This document shows, in pieces, positions 29,769 through 41,700 of a stretch of DNA of 64,000 nt. Below the pieces are notes generated by a model. That model saw only the letters and a list, made by a program, of their open reading frames with translations, was not told where the DNA came from and did not search any database. The translations under genes and the position numbers were made by a program. Position 1 is the first letter of the stretch. Every line of letters begins with the position of its first letter. The stretch spans positions 52,226,001-52,290,000 of the forward strand of contig NC_059346.1 of assembly GCF_019703515.2 (NCBI RefSeq), written 5' to 3'. The DNA is from Myxocyprinus asiaticus (taxonomy: Eukaryota; Chordata; Actinopteri; Cypriniformes; Catostomidae).

Positions 29769-32700
29769 TCAAGGCTGCGTTCTTTTCCGGGTGTGTTTGG
29801 GTCGTCGTGGTTTCAGGATGACATATCTGCTGTAGGTGGTGTACTGCTCAGACAGAAATGGGATAAAAAAGGCCCTGAAGAATCTGGAGGACCTGTGCGG
29901 GAGAGACACAAAAAAGAAAATGGCACCACAATCAGGAACAGCACACAAAGATTCCTGCAAACAAGGAAGGCCACTTGCATTACCTGAAGCTGGTTTTCAA
30001 AATACATAATAGACTACTTTATATGCATTAATTTCATTACAGTCAGTTTGGCAATAAAGATAGTTATACAATGATATATTAAATAGATTAATTGGACAAT
30101 ATAAATATGTACAGTTGTGCTCAAAAGTTTGCATACCCTTGGAGAATTGGTAATATATGTACCATTTTTAAAGAAAACATGAGTGAGCAGGCAAAACATT
30201 TATTTTATTTCTTATGGGATTCATATTCAACTGTAGGTTATAACAGAATGACACAATCATAAAAAAAAAAACATGGCAACAAAGAAAAAAATTTAATGAC
30301 CCCTGTTCAAAAGTCTACATACCCTTAATTCTTAAAACTGTGTATTGCCCCCTTTAGCATCAATGACAGCGTGCAGTCTTTTGTAATAGTTGTCTATGAG
30401 GCCCCAAATTCTTGCAGGTGGTATAGCTGCCCATTCGTCTTGGCAAAATGCCTCCAGATCATGCAAAGTCTTTGGTCATCTTGCATGAACCGCACGTTTG
30501 AGATCTCCCCAGAGTGGCTCGATGATATTAAGGTCAGGAGATTGTGATGGCCACTCCAGAACCTTCACCTTTTTCTGCTGTAACCACTGGAGGGTCAACT
30601 TGGCCTTGTGCTTAGGGTCATTGTCGTGCTGGAAAGTCCAATAGCGCCCCATGCGCAGCTTTCGTACAGAAGAATACAAATTGTCTGCCAGTATTTTCTG
30701 ATAACATGCTGCATTCATCATGCCATCAATTTTCACTAGATTCCCCGTGCTTTTACAGCTCACACCCCCCCAAAACATCAGTGAGCCACCACCATGCTTC
30801 ACAGTGGGGATGGTATTCTTTTCACTATAGGTCTTGTTGACCCCTCTCCAAACATAGTGCTTATGGTTGTGACCGTAAAGCTCTATTTTGGTCTCGTCAC
30901 TCCAAATTACAGTGTGCCAGAAGCTGTGAGGCGTATCAAGGTGTTGTCGGGCATATTGTAACCGGGCTTTTTTGTGGCATTGGCGCAGTAAATGCTTCTT
31001 TCTGGCAACTCGACCATGCAGCTCATATTTGTTCAAGTATCGTCATTTTGTGCTCCTTGAAACAACCACACCGTCTTTTTCCAGAGCAGCCTGTATTTCT
31101 CCTGAGGTTACCTGTGGGTTTTTCTGTGTATCCCGAACAATTCTTCTGGCAGTTGTGGCTGAAATTTTTCTTGGTCTACCTGACCTTGGCTTGGTATCAA
31201 GAGATCCCCGAATTTTCCACTTCTTAATAAGTGATTGAACAGTACTGACTGGCATTTTCAAGGCTTTGGATATCTTTTTATATCTTTTCCATCTTTATAA
31301 AGTTCCATTACCTTGTTACGCAGGTCTTTTAACAGTTTTTTTCTGCTCCCCATGCCTCAGTATCTAGCCTGCTCAGTGCATCCATGTGAGAGCTAACAAA
31401 CTCATTGACTATTTATACACAGACACTAATTGCAATTTAAAAAGTCACAGGTGTGGGAAATTAACCTTTAATTGCCATTTAAACCTGTGTGTGTCACCTT
31501 GTGTGTCTGTAACAAGGCCAAACATTCAAGGGTATGTAAACTTTTGATCAGGGCCATTTGGGTGATTTCTGTTATCATTATGATTTAAAAAGGAGCCAAA
31601 CAACTATGTGAAAATAAATGGCTTCATATGATCACTATCCTTAAATAAATTGTTGCATGATCAGTCATATTTTCAAAATCATTGCCAAAATTTCACAATT
31701 TCTGCCAGGGTATGCAAACTTTTGAGCACAACTGTATATAAACTGTAAATACAATACAAATTTTATAAAATCAGGGTCATTTAAATTGATATAAAAAAAG
31801 GATCATCGCTATCATTGAATTGCATAATACAGTGGTGTCCAAAAATCTGAGAGCACTTGTGAAAATGTGTCTTTTTCTAATAATGATCCATTTTATTCCA
31901 GCATGATTTGAGATTGTTTCAAAAAGCATCTTGCGTGCTTCAGTTGATGCAAGAATATCTGACCATTTCTACAACATGTTCAAGTTGAATCATGAGGCAT
32001 TGTTCAAAATGCTAAATATTTCTTCTTCATTTTATGTCATAACTTTCCTCAGTTTTTTCGGAAATCCTAAACTTTGGTTTATTTTTAGGTTTCCAGATTT
32101 TCAGTGCGGCCTCAAAGTTTTGGACCCTACTTTACCCAAATTATAGTATTATAACGGCCACCAGACACCCTGCTCTCTAGACAACAGTATCAACCACTAA
32201 TAAAGACACTCAGACATCATTACTAAGATTTGATTTGAAATTGGGTCAAGGATAATCTCTCTTGGTATGATAGGACAACCAGTGTCAACAATTTATGATG
32301 AGCACTTGCTGACAATGATGCCATAAGTATCTATAAAAGGACAAGAGCACCCTCTAGTGGACAAGAACATACCCTACAACACTCAAAATAAAGGGATTGT
32401 TCACCCAAAAGTTAAAATTCTCTCATTTACTCATCCTCATGCCATCCCAGATGTGTAGGACTTTCTTTCTTCTGCTGAACTCAAATTAAGATTTTTAGAA
32501 GAATATTTCAGCTCTGTAGGTCCATACAATGCAAGTGAATGGTGGCCAGAACTTTGAAGCTCCAAAAAGTGCATAAAGTCAGCAGAAAAGTAATCCATAC
32601 AACTCCATTGGTTTAATCCATGTCTTCTGAAGCAATCTTATCAATTTTGGGTGAGAACAGACCACAATATCATTCATTTTTCACTATAAATCTTGACATC

Positions 32701-35700
32701 TGCAGTCTCCTTGCTGATCATGATTTCAAGCTCAATTATACTTCCTGTAGCGCCATCTAGCATCCTGTGCATGTGTCAAGCACTAGGAAGTGTAATCAAG
32801 CTTGAAATCATGATCGTGCCTAGAGAACAACGTCAAGATGAAGAGGGAAAATTAATTAAATTTTGGTCTGTTCCAACCAAAACTGATTGGATTGCTTCTG
32901 AAGACATGGATTAAACCACTGGAATCTTGTGGATTACTTTTATGATTACTTTATCACCTATTTGGAGCTTGAAAGTTCTTGCCACCATTCCCTTGCATTG
33001 TATGGACCTACAGAGCTGAAATATTCTTCTAAAAATCTTCATTTGTGTTCAGCAGAAGAAAAAGTCTTAAACATCTGGGATGGCACGAGGGTGAGTTAAA
33101 GATGACAGAATTTAAATTTTTGGGTGAACTATTCCTTTAATGAAAAATTACACAAATGTAGTTACCCAACAGGTCTACGCATGTAACCAAATTTTCATTT
33201 GTTTCCAAAAAAGTCCATTGTGCACCTATAAAAACTTGCCTGGTAGTGTCTAGAAAAGGCTTGTCAGCGATAATACTCCACTCCTCTTTGTTAGCAGCAT
33301 ATCGTGGTTCTCGAGGGGCCTCTGTGTCTGTTGCCAGATCCACCAAGTAATGACACTGCTTCAGTTCCACCTGAGAGCCAGAGAACAATCACTGAAAATG
33401 ACATTTTTACCTACCTGCTGGCGATGCCAATCAGAGGATGGAGACATAACCCATGTCTTTTGGGAGTGTGTTAAGATCCAGGAGTTTGGTTGAAGGTTCA
33501 ACATTTTGTGTGTGATGTATTGGGCACTCTGGTTTCATTTTGCCCCAGACTCTGTATTTTGGGCAATGGGGACACAAAAAGAGTTGGGTCCTAACCACTG
33601 TCATGGTCGCCAGACAGATTCTTTTAAGGGGTTGGAGGTCGGCTGGAGCACCCTCATTTCAGAAGTGGTGCTCGGAGATGGGGAGGGTGGCAGCCTTTGA
33701 AGAAGGGTCATTTAGAAGACTAGGGAAATTGAATTTTTTTGTGAAGAAATGGGGCAGATATCTGACATTGCTGGATGTGTGTTTATTATCATTTTTTATT
33801 TTATTTGTATTTATTTTTTGTGTGTGTCTATAATCATGTACAACCACTGGGATGTTGTTGGGGGCTAATTGTTGATTCTGTGTATATAGGTTTTATTTTT
33901 CTGTGTTCAATATGTGAATCAATAAAACTGTTAATCAGAAAATGTCATTTGTCACATACAGCAACAACACTGACATATGCAGAGATTTATGTCAGGTCAG
34001 AGCTCATAGACTTATAGCATCAATGTTATCTTTCTTTATCTTTAGGTTTGAGGTAATGAATGATTAGATGGCCTTATATTTGTCTTATCTAAGTTGTGTG
34101 ATGGTAGTTACACTACAAGCAGATTACATAATCTCTAGTGATGGACCGATATATCGGCCAGGCCGATTAATCGGCTGATATTGGCAATTATAGGCATCGC
34201 CCAATAAACGTGTTTGCTTGGCCGATTAACAGAAGTGTTGACTTTCCCTTGTGTCAGTTCCAAAATCTACCAAAAGATTAATGATGACTCTTAATGATGA
34301 AATAATTGGGGGGCCTGGGTAGCTCAACGAGTATTGACGCTGACTACCACCCCTGGGTCACAAGTTCAATTCCAGGGCATGATGAGTGACTCCAGCCAGG
34401 TCTCCTAAGCAACTAAATTGGCCCGGTTAATAGGGAGGGTAGAGTCACATGGGGTAACCTCCTCGTGGTCGCTATAATGTGGTTCGCTCTCGGTGGGGCA
34501 TGTGGTGAGTTGTGCGTGGATGCCGCGGAGAATAGCATGGTCCTCCACATGCGCTATGTCTCCGCGGTAACGTGCACAACAAGCCACATAATAAGATGTG
34601 CGGATTGACAGTCTCAGATGCGGAGCCAACTGAGAGTCACTACGCCACCACGAGGACAGAGCGCACTGGAATTGGGCATTCCAAATTGGGGAGAAAAAAA
34701 AAAAAAACAGGAAAGAGGAAAATTTATAGGGATGTACCGATGTATCGGCTGCCGATATTTATCGGCCAATTACTGACCAAATTAAAACCATCTGCATATT
34801 GGTAATAAGCATGAAAATGTGATATGAAAAACCAATGGTTTATTTATAATTATTTAGTAACACATTTTGTAAAAATTCTGAATTCAAATATTGGCCAGGC
34901 CAATTACTCAGCCGATATTTGACCATTTTGACTATTATTGATGTGGGCGTGGCCGAGCGACATCTGTGGAGAGCGAGGCCGGGAGGAAGAATGGTAAGGA
35001 ATGACACCTGTGGGAAATTATCTCTAACAGCTGTTCTGTGTTGCTGTGAGGGCTGGAGAGGGATAAAAGAGGCAATCCAGACCACCAGAGGAGAGAGAGA
35101 GAGAGAGAGAGACACATGCAGCAGAAGTAATATGTGTGTGCATTTGTTGCTGAAAAGCAAACCATTTGTGTCACTGAAAATGTATGAATAAAAAGACTGA
35201 CGTGGATTGTTTAACTGGCTCCCACTTCCTCCTTTATTAGAAAGCAAGAGAATTACCACACCCGATAACAGTGTTCGCTTGGCCGATTAAAAATGTGTTA
35301 ACTTTCCCTTGTGTCAGTTCCAAAATCTACCAATATATGTCAATGGATAGTCAACACTTTCTGTTTTCAAGGTTTTTTTATTTTCAAGTTTAAGCAAATT
35401 TGAGTCAATATTGCATAAAATATGTGTTTGTTTCACTTAAGAAATGTTGTGTAAATCTGATTTGCTGTTCTTAAATTGTATTATGTTTATCAGCATTTAT
35501 ATCAGCGATCCTCCTCTACAGATATCGGTATCGGCCATTGAAAACCCCATATTGGTCGACCACTAGAAAGCTCAGCTTCCCTTTAAAAGCAAACGACAGG
35601 AAATAAACAGCATCTCTCCTCATTACCATCATGTCACGTAAGAAAGTCATATGGGTTTGGAAAAACATGAGGATGCATTTTTGGGTGAAATATTCCATTA

Positions 35701-38700
35701 AATCAAACCAAAAAGGGGTTATTATAGCACATATGCATGTGCAGAGGCATCACTGTAGCTTGTTCCTGATTTGACTAAATAGCAGTGTTACAACTGACTT
35801 CTGTTACAAATGTCCCCGGTCTCCCCTACTTCTGTAACAACTGAAAAAGTGGGCAGTCAATCTTGAGCTCTGTTTTTGAAAAATCATCCTTCCACACATC
35901 TAGCTCAATTAGTATGCTTGCAATCAGCCAAAAAGGACAATGAAGAAAGCTCAAGCACATATGTATGCGCATGGACACTCACGTATCGTGACGGCTCCTC
36001 GAGGTTCTGATCGTTCATATCTGGTGGGAGTATCCAGGTGGCATCAGGTCCCATGGCAAATGGCTTAGGCAATTGACCCCTGAACTCTGACTGGATGAAC
36101 TGTAAGTGCCAGCTGTAAAATAAGAAAAACGAGAGCATATACAGTTAGTATCATGTTTATTTAAAAGTCTTTGAGCATTCAATCTGAATGCAAACTCACT
36201 TGTTGGGCAGCAGGAAACTGCTGGGGAAGCGGTACCACTCTTTTCCTACACAAACATTGACCATTCTACCATCTGGCACCGTGTGGATGGCGGGGTCTTT
36301 AGCAATGCGGTGAAACTCTGGGTACAAATCCAGCGGAGCATGATAGCCTTACACACAATACAACCCCATGTGAGTAAGAGAGACATCAAAAAGGAAATGT
36401 TGTACTGCATCAAAGTCAGGAAAGAATAGAAAAAATTAAGTATTTTGAACAGAGGTTCAAAACAATGGCCTTTAAGAAATCGGGAAATAAATTGGCAGCC
36501 CACTAACCCCTTTCATTACCGCTTTATGATGAATTATCAAGAGTAATGTGAAATTTAAAAATATATATATATATTTCATTAAAATAAGCAAGCATTCCAC
36601 TTTCTGTATGGGCTCTGCAGTTTAATTAATATTCATATAAAACATAAGAAAATAATAATAAGTTGATTATGTATGCCTAATTAGGTCAGTTTCATGCTCT
36701 GCTTATAATGAACACATCAGTGCGACTTGACTGAACAACGTAAGCCAGCGATTTTCAGCTCAGAGCTTTGTTTACATTTTCACCGGCAAGTCGTAGTTGT
36801 GTAATACGTTTAGTTAGCTGGTCATTATTGCAATATAAACCAGTCCAAGGTGACTGTACATTATGCCTTATTTAAAGGAATATTTCGGGTTCAATACAAG
36901 TTACACTCAATCGACAGCATTTGTTGCATAATATTAATTACCAAAAAAACGTATTTTGACTCGTCCCTTTTCTTTAAAAAAATTAAAAATTGAGGTTACA
37001 GTGAAGCACTTACAATGGAAGTGAATGGGGCCAATTTTTGGAGGGTTTAAAAAGGCAGAAATGTGAAACATAATTTTATAAAAGCACTTGCACTGATTCT
37101 TCAGTTACAACTTATGTATTATTTGAGCTGTAAAGTTGTTTACATCATCATTTTTACAGTCGTTTTAGGGTTTGTTGACATCGTCATGGCAACGAGGTTG
37201 TAAAATTGGCTATAACTTTACACAGAAAAGGTTAGTAAGTGATTTTCACACACTAAAATCATGTTTACATGTATATTGTTTATGTCTTGTGGCTGTACTT
37301 TGAAACAGTGTGTATTTTAACATATACAGATTGTCCCCATTCACTTCCACTGTAACCCAGATTTTTGCTTTTTTTTTAAAGGAGGGACGAAATTGTTTTT
37401 TGTGGTAATCAACAATATGCCACAAATGCTGTCGATTGAGCTTAACTTGTATTGAACCCAGCATGTTCCTTTAACCGTCTATTAATATCGATTTATAAAC
37501 TTTCACACGTGTAATAAGCAACTGTTAGGAGCACGTTCTTGCATCCAGTTCCTGCTGGAGATTTGCCAAGCCATATTGTCCGCGACCCGCAAATGTGGTC
37601 TCGTCCAAACCTTTCGCCGCTTCTTTTGTTTCTTTCCAATTGCAACCTCTGCCGTGAAACACTGATTGTTGTTCATGGTTATATTTTAAATTTGCGCAGT
37701 GTTCTTGCTCTCGGCGAGCTTCAGGTTGATTGGCTGCAAGCATGGGGCATGATAGGGAAGTGTTGAGAAAAGTCTAAGGCAGTCGTTTAGTGTGACACCT
37801 ATCCTCCGTTCTTAATCAGCGAGTATGACAGGCCCACCAACTGAGCAGTGTGACACCCCCCACCCAAATCGAGTTATTCAGAGGATGCTTGTGTGGGGCC
37901 GGCTTTAACTAAACCTGTCTCAATAAAACCTTACAATAAAAGAATTTAGATGCTAACAGTTATGTACATGTCCATTGTATATTAGGGCTAATTGTTTTCA
38001 AGTAATCAGCCTAATGACATGCAGCTGCATCTCTGAAGTGACATTTATCCCACATAATGAAATGTTAATGTACTTTAATATAAAAGCTTTTAATAATATA
38101 ATACCATTTTGTGATTTTTTTTTTTCCTTGTTAGAGACAAAGTTGAATTGTTGCAAGGTTTGCTCCACATGCACTGAACATGTGACAGCACAGAATATAC
38201 AATGTGTTTGTACCTCTGAAGAGTGCCACAGAACGGGACAGCGAGAGCACTCCAAACAGCAGCATGGAGCCGAGGGCCAGCCAGTTGGAAGAGATGGTGT
38301 AGTGCTCCAGACGGTAGCGCTGGAATATGAAGTGATAGCACTTCTACATGGTTTAACAGACAAAAAAAATACTGTTTAGAGGAACTACATAAGTTTAAGC
38401 TTGACATTCAGATTTCATTTAGGCTTAAAGGAAAACGAATTCACACAACAGAGGGGGAAATTGATCAGACTCATATGCTAACACAGCTGTGCAGCTGTGA
38501 AAAAAGCACCATAGTAAAACCATGTTTTGGGCATTTAACACTGCAATACAGTTATGTACCATGGTATTACCTTGCATTACCATTTATGGTAATACCATTA
38601 TGTTACCACCTCAGTGCTCTTTTTTAAGGGTAGATGATGATGTTAACTATGACACGTCTAAAGATCATAACCTGGCTGTAACACATATTTGTTTCTATCC

Positions 38701-41700
38701 AGCGTAGCAAATGTCTAAACACCAAAATAAAACACGCTTCAGTCTAAGATTTCTAACCTGAAGCGAGGAAAGCGCCACAGCCCCGCACAGACAGATGAGA
38801 GGGTAGATGGGAAACAAAAAACGCTCCTCTTTATGTGGACGAGTGAAGAACACCAGCATCCATAGGTACATTGGTGACAGGGTTAACCAGTATGGCCGGC
38901 CCAGGTTCTGTACTGCAATATATGCAATAAAAATGTGCATTTTTAATAATGTGTTCAGCAAATCGCAATCAAATGGTGGGAAGAGGACAACTTTAAGGCT
39001 TATCCATAACAATACTCCATTCTTACCATTGAACCTTTGAAGCAGTGCCTCCATAAGAGCAGTGAGAGGAAGAGAAAACAGGGCCAACACAAATACAATG
39101 TTGAAATTCAGAAAACCATTCACAAAGTAGTAATGCCATGGCTCTGTGCCTGTAAGAAGGAAAAACCTTAAGTATAAGCATTGATCATTTCCACTATCTA
39201 ATGACACTTAAGATAGAATTATGCCAAATACTTAAGATTGAAATTAACATTAATTCCCTCAGCTAAAATATTCAAAGGAAAGTGATAAAAATAGTTTGAG
39301 ATTTACCATAGAGATCTGGTCCATGAGGGGTGAATACATTGTAGAGTATTATATTCAGAGGAGCAATCACCAGCTTGCCATAGTAGTAGCTGTCAACCAC
39401 AACAACAGGAACCTACAGAAAACAAACAATGGTAAAAAAAAAAAAAAAAAAAAAAAAAGAATTCGATTGATTACGTCATTATAATGCCTTGATTCGGGAT
39501 ATTCTTGATTTTAAAATGGTATTTTGCAACCTAAATGGAATGTCAAATCAATGCATTTCCTAACCAGAAAGAGCAGCAACGCCACCAGAGTCCATGTGAT
39601 AAAACTTTTCCACTTCTTCTTCAACAACAGCAGGTCAAAGGCAATGGGTATGCTGCAATAAATAAGTCAACATAGCCCAAATTGATCTTGTTAGCTGACA
39701 ACACATCAGGATTATTCTTATGACAGATCACTTTGGATTAGGTATCTTTAACTATTATGTAGTGAAGCATTTGATACAATGTGCTTATTATGAACATACG
39801 TGTTGTTGCATTGTACTTACATTTAAAGCACCTGCATTTAATTACATCTGTAGTTACACTGTTAGCCTTAACCCCTAATCCTAAACCCGACCCTTCCCCA
39901 CCTCAACCTCAGTAGCAGCAAATGTGAATCTTGTGAGAATTTTGCAGAACAACAACAGTTACATGATAAGTGCATTGTGTTGTATGTATTTTAATGTTAG
40001 TACATTAAAAGTACACAGTAGTTAAAAGACACCTAATATAAAGTGGGACCCAATAGGACGTTGAATGTCACTTACCCCAGCAGAGCGCTGAAGGGCCAGC
40101 CCACTATGGCCCCCGCTGCAATACCCAATACAGCCAGACTGGGGCGCCCCTGGAACCAGCCAGTCATAGCTACCACGGTGCTGTACATGCAAAAGGTGCT
40201 GGGGAGGAAAGCTAAATATGACACAAGAAGACACACAAGCAAACGTTACACTGCAGTGCATACCTATAATTATGTCATAGAAGCAGAACAGCAGCAAGAC
40301 ATAATTCTATTATCTAAAATGTCTAGTAATAAATCAAATGATAGATAATATCCAGGGGTTAAATTGGGGTAGATCGGCCTGGAACGGCGATTCAAAAAAG
40401 AAAAAAATATATATATTTGCAGTTTGTTAGTCACTGCAGAGAGGCTCCAGTTCAGTTTTTTTTTTTTTTTTTATGCATTCCATCTCTATTTAGAGAGTGT
40501 GCTTGCTCGAAAACACCTTTAAAAGTTAAAGGAATGGTTCACCCAAAAATGAAAATTCTCATCATTTTCTCACCCTCATGACATCCCAGATGTGCATGAC
40601 ATTCTTTCTTCTGCTGAACACAGACAAATATTTTTAGAAGAATATTTCAGCTCTGTATGTCCATACAATGCAAGTCAACAAAACTTTGAAGCTCCAAAAA
40701 GCACATAAAGGCAGCATAAAAGTAATCCATATGACTCCAGTGGTTAAATCTATATGATAAGTGTAGGTTTGAAACAAATAAATATCCTTTTTTCGATAAA
40801 TCTCTTTCACATTCTTCTTTTGTTTTTGGTGATTTGTATTCTTCATGCATATCGCCACCTACTGGGCAAGGAGGAGCATTTTTTGTAAAAAAGGACTTAA
40901 ATATTGATCTGTTTCTCACCCACACCTATTACATAACTTCTGAAGACATGGATTTAACCACTGGAGTCATATGGATTACTTTTATGCTGTCTTTATGTGC
41001 TTTTTGGAGCTTTAAAATGTTGGCACCCATTGTGAGGACTTACAGAGCTGAAATATTCTTCTAAAAATCTTCGTTTGTGTTAGGCAGAAGAAATGAAGTC
41101 ATCCACATCTGGAATGGCATAAAGGTGAGTAATGAGAATTTTTATTTTTAGAACTATCCCTATAATTAGATGAGCATTATGCTTCCATCTAGTCAGTCTC
41201 TAAATCTGATCCGCTACAGAGCGACACTCTTAACAGGGTGTGTTGCACAGGCACTCAGCTGCCCACCTTTGTTTCCATTAATTCACAAATTAATATGCAA
41301 CCAGTGCTCTAACTCCTGGGTATCACCAATTATTATCGCTAAGTTTTGACTAACCTGCAGAGCAGCAGAACATCCCTGCACTCAAGACAAGGAATGCCAA
41401 GAGAAGACGTCCCACATGCAGGCCAAACTTCTTACACACGGCCCTGAGCAAGATCCATGACATGAGATTTGTAAGCCATTTTAATTGCATCACAATGGAA
41501 ATTTCACCTACTTTAGCCTAATGTAAATATAATATGCTGAACTCACTTGTAGAAATAGAGCTCACACACACAACAGGTAAAAGCTAACATGCAGCGCAGG
41601 AAGTAAAACACCAGGACCTGAATGGGAGAAAGAAATCAGAACAACAAATGAGTTGACATGTTTAGTACTTGGTTCTCAAATGAATAGACACAAGTAACCA

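Noticed and set aside
38695..39207. 170-codon minus-strand frame as a separate small membrane protein
   Set aside because: It is two alg9 exons (39027-39149 and 38758-38912) plus read-through intron sequence.
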